Part shown: piece after piece, positions 52,277 to 60,991 of the stretch
Layout of the letters: every line of letters begins with the position of its first letter
Numbering within the stretch: position 1 is the first letter of the stretch
Assembly: GCF_029946515.1 (NCBI RefSeq)
Contig: NZ_JARZHH010000002.1
Location: forward strand, 124,001 to 188,000
DNA: 64,000 nt
DNA from: Polyangium sp. 6x1
GTDB taxonomy: Bacteria; Myxococcota_A; Polyangia; Polyangiales; Polyangiaceae
Direction: 5' to 3'
Translations under genes and position numbers: made by a program
Notes under the pieces: model-generated
What the model was told of the DNA's origin: nothing
The model's input: the letters and a program-made list of their open reading frames with translations, nothing else
Databases searched by the model: none

Positions 52277-52783
52277 GCATTGCACTTCGAGATCACGCAT
52301 GAGTTCGACGTCCGCCTCGATGCTCTGGAGCTCGCGGTCCTCTCGCCCGACCTCGGCGCGATGATGGTCCCTTTCCTCGCGACCACGAGCGTCGCTTCGG
52401 TCGAGACGATCGAGCACGTCATCGCGAACGGCGAGCTGCGCCGCGTCCTTCGGTTCCAGGCGAACGCGCCGCTCGCCGTCTTCCGCGGCTACGACATCGC
52501 GCGCGAGGCCCTCTCCTGGGAAGAGCGCTCGGTCTATCGGCTCGCCGATCACGTCGCCACCTGGTCGGTCTCCCCGCGCCAGCAATTCCGCAAGTATTTC
52601 AGCGCTTCGGGCACCTGCCGGCTCGAAGCGGCGCCCGAGGGACGCGTGCGAAAGACCGTCGAGGGCGACATCGAGATCAAGGCTGGCGTACTCTCGTCGC
52701 TCGCCGGCCGTATGGCCTTGGTCGAGATCCGCAAGATCTACGACGCCGAGGCCGAGACGTTGCGACGCCTCTCGACCTTATGA
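52277..52783 (+). CDS. DUF2505 family protein
   Basis: TTG 52277 is eight bases after AAGGAG, and the protein then begins LHFEITHEFD, the expected first strand of the family. The 168-residue product fits DUF2505, a SRPBCC/START-like fold: FDVRLDALELAVLSPDLG, ELRRVLRFQANAPLAVF, WEERSVYRLADHVATW and a helix near the C-terminus (SSLAGRMALVEIRKIY). Members are thought to bind lipids or other hydrophobic ligands. It overlaps the SppA-like gene by four bases (ATGA). Confidence 0.8.
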   Translation, partial: ALHFEITHEFDVRLDALELAVLSPDLGAMMVPFLATTSVASVETIEHVIANGELRRVLRFQANAPLAVFRGYDIAREALSWEERSVYRLADHVATWSVSPRQQFRKYFSASGTCRLEAAPEGRVRKTVEGDIEIKAGVLSSLAGRMALVEIRKIYDAEAETLRRLSTL

Positions 52784-55245
52784 AGAAGCTCTCCGCCCTG
52801 GCCCTCGGGGGCCTCGCCCTCGCCGCGCTCACCACGCAAAGCGCACCCCTCCACGCCCAGAGCGCGTACGTCCCCGCGCCAGGTCGCCCCGTCGCGGCCG
52901 GCGACGACGCGTCGAGCATCGCCTACAACCCGGCGAACCTCGCGTTTTTGCCCGGCGCGGAGCTGCGCTGGACCATGGCGCAGGCCGGCGCGGGCGCGGG
53001 CACGACGAACGGGCATGCCTTCGATCTCGGCCTCCCGATCCTCGGTTTGTCCACGGGCCTGCGCGTCGATCTGCTCGACGTCGGCACGCCGGCCTCGCAG
53101 CGGTGGCTGCGCTGGGCGCTCGCGGCGAGCCTCGGCGACAACCTCTCGATCGGCACCACGTTCGGCTGGTCCTACGCCGAGCGGCGTGACCTCGACGAGC
53201 AGTTTGGCGTGACGACCGGCCTCACGCTTCGCCCCTTCACGTGGCTCTCGGCCGCCGCCGTCGCGCGCGACTGGACCACGAACGCCGATCGTCGGTACGA
53301 CGTCGGCCTCGCGCTCCGCCCCTTCGGGGGACGCCGCGCCGCCGAGCTCGGCCTCGAAGCCTCGATCCACGAGCGCACGGGCGACGTCACGCCGCGCGCC
53401 ACGCTCGGCGTCGACGTCCCGGCCGTGGGCCGCCTGCGCGGCGAGCTCTCCGTGCGTGACCTCGCGTCGAGCCCCGATGTCATGGCGATGGTCGGCCTCG
53501 ACGTGAACCTCGCGTCGCTCCAGGCCGGCGGCGGCGCCATCTTCGGCGGCGGCGACGTCGGGTATTACGCGACCGCCGCGCTGCGCACCTACCGCGAGCC
53601 GGGTTTGCCCTCGCTCAAGCACGTCGCGCGCATCCGCCTCGACTCCACGCCCGGCGTCCGTGCGCACGTAAAACTCCTCCGGCGCCTCTGGCGGCTCGCC
53701 GAGGATCGCAGCGTCGACGGCGTCGTCCTCCAGCTCCGCGCCGAGCCTGCGAGCTCGCTCGCGCACGCCGAGGAGGTCGGCGACGCGATCCGCATGCTCC
53801 GCGCGGCCGGCAAGAAGGTCCTTTGCCACCTCGAAGACGCGAGCGGCCGTTCGCTCTTCGTCTGCTCGCAGGCCGATCGGATCGCCATGAACCCGGCCGG
53901 CGGCTTGCGCTTCGCGGGCCTCTCCTCGCAGTACATGTATTACGGCGGTGTCCTCGACAAACTCGGCGTCCGCGCCGACTTCGTCCGCGTCGAGAAGCAC
54001 AAGCTCGCGGCCGAGCAGTTCACGCGCAAGGACTCCACCGAGGTCGGGCGCCAGGACCACAAAGACCTCCTGATGCAGCTCGAGGGCATCTACATGCACG
54101 ACGTCGGCGGCGGCCGGAGGATCCCGCTCTCCACGCTCCGCGCGACCATCGCGAAGGGCCCGTTCGTCGCGCCCGAGGCGCGCAATGGTGGCCTCGTCGA
54201 CGTCCTCGCGTACGACGACGAGATCGACGAGGTCGTCGAGGAGATGATGGGCGGCCGCGCGCGCATCGTCGACGACGCCACGCCCTCGAACGCGCCCACC
54301 TGGTGGGGCACGCCTTCGAAGATCGCGGTCGTCTACCTCTCGGGCGACATGGTCGACGGCGAGAGCCAGACGATCCCGCTCGTCGGCATTCGCCTCGCCG
54401 GCTCGTACACCATCGCGAAGGCCCTCAAGCGCGCGCGCGAGGACGCGAGCGTGAAGGCCGTCGTCTTCCGCATCGAGACCGGCGGCGGCTCTTCCCTCGC
54501 GGCCGACGTCATTCTTCGCGAGGCCATCCTCACCGCGAAGGCGAAACCCTTCGTCGTCTCCATGGGCACGGCTGCGGCGAGCGGCGGTTATTACGCCTCC
54601 GTCGCGGGTGGCCCGATCTACGCGAACCGCGCCACGATCACCGGCTCGATCGGCATCTTCTACGGCAAGGTCGACCTCGTCGGCCTCCTCGGCAAGCTCG
54701 GCGTCGGCCTCGAACAGTTCCGCACCGCTCCTCGCGCGGACGCCGAGAGCCTCTACCGCCCCTTCACCGAGGAAGAGCGCATCGAGCTCGGCGTGAAGGT
54801 CAAACAGTTCTACGACCTCTTCATCGCGCGCGTCGCCGAGGGCCGCAAAATGAAGCCCGAGGACGTCGACGAGGTCGCGCGTGGCCGCGTCTGGACCGGC
54901 CAGCAGGCGCTCGAACGCAAGCTCGTCGATCGCATCGGCGGCCTGCGCGAGGCGCTCGACGACGTCCGTTCTCGCGCCGATCTCCCGCGCGACGCGCCGC
55001 TCGTCGAGTTCCCCGAGGACGACGAGAACGTCCTCATCGCGCTCGCCAAGCTCGCCGGCATCGCCGCGGTCTTCCCGCAAGCGGGCGCCTTGCCGATCGT
55101 CATTCCTCCGGCGCTGCTCGACCTCGCGCGTGGCCTTGCGCCCTTCATGGTCTACGACGGCACGAAGCCGCTCGCGCGCCTCGACCTCGTCGGCGACGTC
55201 TCCTTCGGCGGCGCTCCCGCGACCGTGGACGACGAGCTGCCGTGA
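52780..55245 (+). CDS. SppA-type signal peptide peptidase with N-terminal barrel-like domain
   Basis: The 821-residue protein starts with a signal peptide ending near HAQS (residue 28). Residues about 40-275 form a beta-rich region (DDASSIAYNPANLAFLPG, RLRGELSVRDLA, GYYATAALRTYREPG) resembling PorV/FadL-like outer-membrane barrel modules. The S49 peptidase follows: Lys408 in EKHKLAAEQF, the general base position, and the nucleophile Ser601 in ATASGGYY context (GTAAASGGYYAS). The tandem two-domain SppA layout is present (residues 285-500 and 512-750). The strand before the active site reads RIETGGGSS, where the usual form is NSPGG. SppA clears signal peptides and membrane fragments. The added barrel-like domain is unusual. 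It overlaps its neighbours at both ends. Confidence 0.85.
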   Translation: MKKLSALALGGLALAALTTQSAPLHAQSAYVPAPGRPVAAGDDASSIAYNPANLAFLPGAELRWTMAQAGAGAGTTNGHAFDLGLPILGLSTGLRVDLLDVGTPASQRWLRWALAASLGDNLSIGTTFGWSYAERRDLDEQFGVTTGLTLRPFTWLSAAAVARDWTTNADRRYDVGLALRPFGGRRAAELGLEASIHERTGDVTPRATLGVDVPAVGRLRGELSVRDLASSPDVMAMVGLDVNLASLQAGGGAIFGGGDVGYYATAALRTYREPGLPSLKHVARIRLDSTPGVRAHVKLLRRLWRLAEDRSVDGVVLQLRAEPASSLAHAEEVGDAIRMLRAAGKKVLCHLEDASGRSLFVCSQADRIAMNPAGGLRFAGLSSQYMYYGGVLDKLGVRADFVRVEKHKLAAEQFTRKDSTEVGRQDHKDLLMQLEGIYMHDVGGGRRIPLSTLRATIAKGPFVAPEARNGGLVDVLAYDDEIDEVVEEMMGGRARIVDDATPSNAPTWWGTPSKIAVVYLSGDMVDGESQTIPLVGIRLAGSYTIAKALKRAREDASVKAVVFRIETGGGSSLAADVILREAILTAKAKPFVVSMGTAAASGGYYASVAGGPIYANRATITGSIGIFYGKVDLVGLLGKLGVGLEQFRTAPRADAESLYRPFTEEERIELGVKVKQFYDLFIARVAEGRKMKPEDVDEVARGRVWTGQQALERKLVDRIGGLREALDDVRSRADLPRDAPLVEFPEDDENVLIALAKLAGIAAVFPQAGALPIVIPPALLDLARGLAPFMVYDGTKPLARLDLVGDVSFGGAPATVDDELP

Positions 55246-56174
55246 GCGACGCTGCGCCTCCGCCTCTCCTTCACGCCGAGGACGCTCGCATCGCGATCGA
55301 CGACGTCGTCGCGATCGACCGCCTCACCTTCCGCGCCCGCGGCGACCGTGTCCTTTGCACCGGCGAGGCCGAGGCGCTCTTCGCCGCGCTCACGGCCGTC
55401 CCGCTCCGCTCGCGCGCGCCCTCGCACGACGACGCGGCCATGCCGGGCGAAGCTTCGATCACCGCGGGCACGTTGCACGTCGCCGGCCTCGACGTCGCCA
55501 CGCGCGCGCACCTCGACGCCGCGGGCATTGCTCCGCTCGACCCGCCCTTGCCCAAGGGCACGACCGCGCACGACTACGTCACCTGGAGCGCGCGCCTCGC
55601 CGGTTTCTCGCCCCGCGCGGCGCGTGACCTCGCGGCCTCCGCGCTCGAACGTGTCGGCCTCTCGTCCTTCCTTCGCCGCGCGGTCGACGCGTTCGAGCTC
55701 CCGCCGCGCCGCGCCCTCGTCTTCGCGCATGCGATCGTCGCCGATCCTGCGGTCCTCGTCCTCGAAGCGCCGCTCGCGGGCCTCGACGGCCCGGCGGCCG
55801 CGTTCGTCATGAACGCTCTGGGTCGCGCGACCGACGGCCGCAGCGCCATTCTCTCGGCCGAGCGCCTCGATCCGGGCACGCCCGAGGGCGACCTCGCGCG
55901 TGCGGCCAGCGACGTCCTCGTCTTCGCGGGCGGCGCGCTCGTCCTCGAAGGCGCGCCCGAGGCGCTTTTTGCCGGCGTCCGCGTGTATGGCGTCACGATC
56001 CGCAAAAACCCTGGACCTTTCCGTGAGGAATTGCTCGCGCGCGGGCTCGAGGTCACGGGCGGGCCATTGCGGATGAGCGTACGGCTCTCCCCCGATGCAT
56101 CGACGAAGGACATCGTCGCGGCGGCGAGCAAGGCGCGGGCGCCGCTCGTGGAGATGTTCCCGATCGTGGGCTAG
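55242..56174 (+). CDS. ABC-ATPase-like protein lacking Walker A
   Basis: The 310-residue product starts at GTG 55242, inside the SppA stop (GTGA). It has the general outline of an ABC ATPase: an N-terminal strand pair (LLHAEDARIAIDDVVAIDRLTF) and a Walker B-like VLVLEAPLAGLDG near 178. However, the Walker A site where GxxGxGKS/T is expected reads RVLCTGEAEALFAAL, without Lys or Gly-Lys. The LSGG signature position reads AFELPPRRALVFAHAI. A C-terminal region (GVTIRKNPGPFREELLARGLEV) resembles the extra domain of ABC-2 exporter ATPases. I infer a pseudo-ATPase with a regulatory or structural role. Sequencing error is unlikely to explain the loss because both motifs differ. Confidence 0.72.
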   Translation: MSDAAPPPLLHAEDARIAIDDVVAIDRLTFRARGDRVLCTGEAEALFAALTAVPLRSRAPSHDDAAMPGEASITAGTLHVAGLDVATRAHLDAAGIAPLDPPLPKGTTAHDYVTWSARLAGFSPRAARDLAASALERVGLSSFLRRAVDAFELPPRRALVFAHAIVADPAVLVLEAPLAGLDGPAAAFVMNALGRATDGRSAILSAERLDPGTPEGDLARAASDVLVFAGGALVLEGAPEALFAGVRVYGVTIRKNPGPFREELLARGLEVTGGPLRMSVRLSPDASTKDIVAAASKARAPLVEMFPIVG

Positions 56175-56201
56175 GATCTGCCCTCGGGGGAGGGTGGATC
56201 G

Positions 56202-59200
56202 ATGGACAAGGACGACGTCGCGCTTTTCGCGGGCACGCTGCCGGAGGCGGCGACGGCCGTGGAGCCATCGCAGCTCGTGGAGCGGCTCTTGCCGGGGACG
56301 CTATGGACGCGAGAGCTCACCGTCCTTGCGGAGGAGCTGATCCAGGCATGGGCGCAGCGCGAGGGCTTCGACTTCACCGGCCACCTCATCGACACCGATC
56401 CGAGGAGCATCGACGATCCGGTGCGCATTCTCGATGTGCGCGCCTGGGAGAACGTTCGTACCGTGCGCACCTGGTCGAGGTCCGAGCTCGTCAAGCTCCT
56501 CCGCCTCGTCCCCGCGCTCTTTGCCCGTTATTATCCTGAGATTCCCGCGGCCCGCGCGCTCCTCCCGGGCTACGACGGCTTCGATTTTCACGCCTTCGGC
56601 CGCCTTTACCGCGAGAAAGTCGCCCGCGCTTTCGAGCACCTCAGCCTCCTCGGTTTTCCCCCGGACGCCCTCCGTCAAAAGGACGCCCGCGGCGACATTC
56701 GCCTCGCCGATCTCTTCGTCCCCACGCGGTTCATCACCGACGATCGTGATCGGAGAAACCCGACGCTCGCCGAGCTCCTCAAGCGTGGCAGCTCCGCCCT
56801 CGTTCTCGGCGACCCCGGCATGGGCAAAACCACGCTCCTCGCGTTCCTCTCGCTCTTGCATTCGGATCCGAGCGTCACCCTCGAAGGGTATCGAGCCCCG
56901 CCGTGGCGCGTCCCTTTTTTCGTCTCCCTGCGCGAATACGCCCTCGAATCGCACAAGTCCGAGCTCTCCCTGATCGATTTTCTCGCCGCGCGAGCGCACT
57001 CGGACCATTCTCTCCCGAATGCCCATCCCGCGTTTTTCGAGGCCACGCTCCGGATGGGCGAGGCCATCGTCCTTCTCGATGGACTCGACGAGGTCGGCTC
57101 CTCCACCACCCGCAGCCGCGTCGCCAAGGCCGTCCGTGAATTCCGCGCCGCTTATCCTCGTTGCCCTGTCTGGGTCACCTCTCGCATCCACGGCTACACC
57201 GCCGACATCGCGCTCCCTCGCATCGAATTCGAGCACCTCCGCATCGGCCCCCTCGCCGACCCGGACATCGACCGCTTCATCGATCGCTGGTACCGCATTC
57301 AGATCCGCGAAAACGACCGCCTCCGCGAGAGCCAGCAAACCTCGCTCCGCCGCGCCGTCTTCCGCACCGCGCAGGTCCGCGCCCTCGCCACGAACCCGCT
57401 CCTCCTCACGCTCATGGCGTTCGTCCACCGCTTCCTCGGCCATTTGCCCCAGGAGCGCGGCGAGCTTTACGAAAAATGCGTCGACATGCTCCTCCGCACC
57501 TGGCTCGACGCCAAGGAGCGCCCGGAAAAACACGCCTTCGAGCGCCGCGGCCTCCCCATGGAGCTGCCGCGCGCGTACCTGGAAAAACTCGCCCTCCACG
57601 TCCAATCCCGCGCCACCGGCGCTGACGTCCGCGGCCTCTTCTCCCGGGACGACGCCCTCGATTTTCTCACGCAGCTCCACCGCGAGCGCGCCGAGGACGA
57701 GGAGCGCGACCTCTCCTACGACGTCGCCCACGCCGAAATGCGCGATTTCATCGATTTCGCGTGCGACCGCATCGGCCTGCTCGTCGACCGCGGCGGCGGC
57801 AAGCTCTCCTTTTTGCACCTCACCCTCCAGGAATACCTCGCCGCGTACGCCGGCAGCTTCGACGTCGACCACGAGGACGAGGGCCAGTTCGTCCGGGAAC
57901 ACCTCGGCGAAGGCGCCTGGGAAGAGGTGCTCCTCCTCCGGTGGTACGTCCTCGCGAAGAAACGCGGCGAACGCCGGCGCAAGCTCGTCCGTGATCTGCT
58001 CGGCGAGATCGTCGACGAGCTGACCAAGACGCCCGAGCATCCGGGCTGGCTCACGCTCGGCCGCGCCATTCGTGACGGCCTCGTCTCTCGCGAGCGCGAC
58101 CGCCGCGTCATTCTCTCGGTCATCGTCTCCCGCTGGGCGCAAAAACCCGCCTTCTCGGGTGACATCTTCGTCGTCCTCGACGACATCTGCGAATTCGGCG
58201 ACGCCGATCTTCGAAGCGAGCTCCGCGCCACCTGCGCCGATCTCCAGGAAAAGGGCAACGCCGCCGAAGCCCTCGCCGCCCTCCACCTCGAAGGCAAGCT
58301 CCTCGGTGACCTCTCCGGCGCGGCCGACCGCATTCGCGCCCGCCCCGACCTCGCCGACCTCTTGCCCGACCTCGTCGTGTTCCGCGACGAACCCACGCTC
58401 GGCACGATTCTCGACGAGCGCTCCACCGTCGATCACTGGGCCACGGCGCTCGCCGCGCTCGGCGGCACGGCCGTTTATCGCACCACGCTCGGCTGGCTCA
58501 CCGGCCTCTCCGAGGCCCCGGTCCCCTCGGAGGCCCCCTTCCTCGGCGCCGCGCGCTGGCTCCGCGACCGCATCCGCGCCGAAATCAGCTCGCGCCTCGC
58601 CTACACCGAGCATTACCCCGAGCGCGTCCATTTCCTCCTGCAATCACCCTACGGCTGGCGCCTCTCCGACTGGACCCATACCCTCGCGTCGCCGCTCGCC
58701 TTCCGCAAGATCCCGCAGGCCGTCTCCGCGCTCCCGCAGCCCGCGCCGATCACCACCACCCTCCGCCACCCGAAGCTCGCCCGCGACCGCATGGGCGACG
58801 CCGACCTCGTCGAGGTCCCCATCATCGAGCGGATGGTCCGATTCAACCAGGACGCGCTCGCCGCCTTCCCCCAGGGCGAGCCCATTCCCGAGGACGCCGT
58901 CCACCGCATGGCCGTCTCCTTCGTCCGCACCGTCGTCCGCACGTTTGCCTGGAGCTTTCCGCGCTCCTTCACCGGCAACCCGAAGCCCACGTTCGTCCGC
59001 GAATTCGTCCAGTCCCTCGGCCGCGACCTCCGCAGCGACATCCTCCGCTCCTTCGGCCGTGCATTCGCGCAGAACTTCGTCCGCGATTTCTTCCGCTCCC
59101 TCGGACGCTCGTTCTTGCGCTCCTTCGGCGCCGCGGTCGGCCGTGATTTCGTGCGGGACCTCGTGCCCGCCCAGGATCGCCGTCGTTATGCCGCGCTCCT

Positions 59201-60854
59201 CGGAAACGAGGGCGCCTCGGCGGACGCGCTCGACTGGGAGGCCCGCTGGGATCAGGCCCTCGGCCAGGAATCCCACGTCGCCCGCGTGATCGAACAGGAC
59301 GATTTCTGGTGGCTCATCTACATCCACCGCCCGCGGCTCGGCATTCACGCCGAGGCCCGCCCGCCCCATTTGACGTTCGACCTGAAAAACCCGCTCGCCC
59401 TGCCCGTGCTCCTCGCCGACGTCGGCACCCTCGCGGCGAACGAGTGGCTCTTTGCCTTGAGCCGGCACCTCCACGTCCACCCGTCCGACGAAAAATCCTC
59501 GGACGAGGCCTGGGAGACGTGGCTCGATCAGAACCCGGTCGACGCCTTTTGGGTCGCATTCGCCTGGGACGAGCACGCCAAGCTCCTTCGCCAGCACCAC
59601 GGCCGCCTCGACGGCCCGGTCGGCGCGCTCGCGCTCGCCCACGCCGATTACGCGTCCCTCATGACGGGCTTCGACCTCGTGGCCACGTGTCCCACGTGGA
59701 AAACCCTGCTCGACGAAGCCGGCCCCGCAAAGGTCGCCGCGCTCCGCGTCCTCGGAGCGACGCCCGCCTCTGCGCCCTCCTCGGTTCCCGCTCCCGCGCC
59801 CGTTTCCCCCTCCGTCCCCCCGCCCGAGGCCGCGCCGCTCTTCACGTGGCTGCACCTCTCCGACCTGCATTTCGGCCTCCCCGGCGCGGGCGACCGCCAC
59901 AACCAATCGCAGATCCTCTCGATCCTCCGCGACGACCTCTCCATCCTCGACGGGAAAAAGCTCCCGCGCCCCGACGCCATCCTCGTCACCGGCGACATCG
60001 CCTGGAGCGGCAAGCCCGATCAATATGCCGAGGCCTCGAAATGGCTGCTTGACGTGGCCCAGCGCCTCGGCCTCGCCAAAGACCGCATCTTCGTCGTCCC
60101 CGGAAACCACGACGTCGATCGCAGCATCGACGCCGATCGCACCGTCAAACGCCTCCTCCGCGGCCTCCGCGGCGGCGACGACGACCTCGACGAGGCCCTC
60201 GAAAGCGGCGACGACAAGGACCTCCTCCGCCGCCGCCAGGCCGCTTACCTCGCGTTCGCCGCCAATTTCGCGCCCGCCTGCCGGGACCTCTTCTGGTCGA
60301 GCACCGACACCACCCGCGAAGGTCTGCCCCTCCGACTCATTGGCGTGAACACCGCGCTCCTCGCCGCCGGCGACGACGACGCGCGCAAATTACGCCTCGG
60401 CCAGCGCCAGCGCGCCCTCCTCAACGACGCCGCGCGTGAACGCGAGCTCGTCCTCGTCCTCGGCCATCACCCGCTCGAAGACGATTGGCTCGCCGAGCAG
60501 CGCGACCTCGCCCGATTCCTCGGGAGCCGCGCCCACGCCTACCTCGCCGGCCACGTCCACGACGCGAAGAGCGAGCGAATCGTCACGGGCGGCGGCGCCG
60601 ACGCGCTCCGCATCATCGCGGGCGCGGTCTACGGCGGACGCGAGCGCGACATCCCCCACGGCCACGCCTACAGCGTCACATCCATTCACCGCGCCCCGAC
60701 CGGCGCCGTCCTCCGCGTCCATCCGCGCCGTTTTTCCTTCAAGAACTACGACTTCCGGCCGGACATCGACAGCACGGACGAGGGCCGTCCCTATGCGGAG
60801 CACCCCCTCGCCCGATTGTCGCTCCCCCCCGCGGGCCCGCGCTTCGTCCGTTGA
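56202..60854 (+). CDS. NACHT ATPase fused to a calcineurin-like metallophosphoesterase
   Basis: This 1,550-residue protein starts at ATG 56202, about eight bases after GGGGAGG. Residues 1-180 are a helical region of unknown type. The NACHT domain follows: Walker A GDPGMGKT (203-210), Walker B IVLLDGLDE (289-297), VWVTSRI near 323 and helical winged extensions to about 550. A long helical stretch without known motif (550-900) leads to an Arg/Phe-rich segment (905-987) and a further region (990-1180). After a Pro/Ser/Ala linker (1183-1212) comes a metallophosphoesterase with all metal motifs: SDLHFG (1220-1225), GDIAWSG (1264-1270), GNHD (1301-1304), GHHP (1421-1424) and GHVHDA (1450-1455). NACHT ATPases fused to effectors act in bacterial immunity as NLR-like sensors; phosphoesterases could cut nucleic acid or a nucleotide messenger. 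This function is inference. It lies 27 bases after the ABC-like gene. Confidence 0.9.
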   Translation: MDKDDVALFAGTLPEAATAVEPSQLVERLLPGTLWTRELTVLAEELIQAWAQREGFDFTGHLIDTDPRSIDDPVRILDVRAWENVRTVRTWSRSELVKLLRLVPALFARYYPEIPAARALLPGYDGFDFHAFGRLYREKVARAFEHLSLLGFPPDALRQKDARGDIRLADLFVPTRFITDDRDRRNPTLAELLKRGSSALVLGDPGMGKTTLLAFLSLLHSDPSVTLEGYRAPPWRVPFFVSLREYALESHKSELSLIDFLAARAHSDHSLPNAHPAFFEATLRMGEAIVLLDGLDEVGSSTTRSRVAKAVREFRAAYPRCPVWVTSRIHGYTADIALPRIEFEHLRIGPLADPDIDRFIDRWYRIQIRENDRLRESQQTSLRRAVFRTAQVRALATNPLLLTLMAFVHRFLGHLPQERGELYEKCVDMLLRTWLDAKERPEKHAFERRGLPMELPRAYLEKLALHVQSRATGADVRGLFSRDDALDFLTQLHRERAEDEERDLSYDVAHAEMRDFIDFACDRIGLLVDRGGGKLSFLHLTLQEYLAAYAGSFDVDHEDEGQFVREHLGEGAWEEVLLLRWYVLAKKRGERRRKLVRDLLGEIVDELTKTPEHPGWLTLGRAIRDGLVSRERDRRVILSVIVSRWAQKPAFSGDIFVVLDDICEFGDADLRSELRATCADLQEKGNAAEALAALHLEGKLLGDLSGAADRIRARPDLADLLPDLVVFRDEPTLGTILDERSTVDHWATALAALGGTAVYRTTLGWLTGLSEAPVPSEAPFLGAARWLRDRIRAEISSRLAYTEHYPERVHFLLQSPYGWRLSDWTHTLASPLAFRKIPQAVSALPQPAPITTTLRHPKLARDRMGDADLVEVPIIERMVRFNQDALAAFPQGEPIPEDAVHRMAVSFVRTVVRTFAWSFPRSFTGNPKPTFVREFVQSLGRDLRSDILRSFGRAFAQNFVRDFFRSLGRSFLRSFGAAVGRDFVRDLVPAQDRRRYAALLGNEGASADALDWEARWDQALGQESHVARVIEQDDFWWLIYIHRPRLGIHAEARPPHLTFDLKNPLALPVLLADVGTLAANEWLFALSRHLHVHPSDEKSSDEAWETWLDQNPVDAFWVAFAWDEHAKLLRQHHGRLDGPVGALALAHADYASLMTGFDLVATCPTWKTLLDEAGPAKVAALRVLGATPASAPSSVPAPAPVSPSVPPPEAAPLFTWLHLSDLHFGLPGAGDRHNQSQILSILRDDLSILDGKKLPRPDAILVTGDIAWSGKPDQYAEASKWLLDVAQRLGLAKDRIFVVPGNHDVDRSIDADRTVKRLLRGLRGGDDDLDEALESGDDKDLLRRRQAAYLAFAANFAPACRDLFWSSTDTTREGLPLRLIGVNTALLAAGDDDARKLRLGQRQRALLNDAARERELVLVLGHHPLEDDWLAEQRDLARFLGSRAHAYLAGHVHDAKSERIVTGGGADALRIIAGAVYGGRERDIPHGHAYSVTSIHRAPTGAVLRVHPRRFSFKNYDFRPDIDSTDEGRPYAEHPLARLSLPPAGPRFVR

Positions 60855-60883
60855 GCCCGCCGCCCTTCAGCGTCACGGGATCC

Positions 60884-60991
60884 ATGGGCCAGACGCCTCG
60901 TCCCGCCGTCCCGGACGCGGACGCTTTGTACACAAAGCGCATCTTCTTCTGGCTCGCCGCGCGCAACGATCGTAAGCGACGGTCCGGATGA
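60884..60991 (+). CDS. Possible 35-codon ORF before the anion transporter
   Basis: A short frame ([21 protein letters not shown]...) ends in TGA overlapping the SulP start by four bases (ATGA), which would allow translational coupling. It has no clear ribosome-binding site, and no family similarity can be judged. It may be a leader peptide or chance. Confidence 0.25.
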   Translation: MGQTPRPAVPDADALYTKRIFFWLAARNDRKRRSG

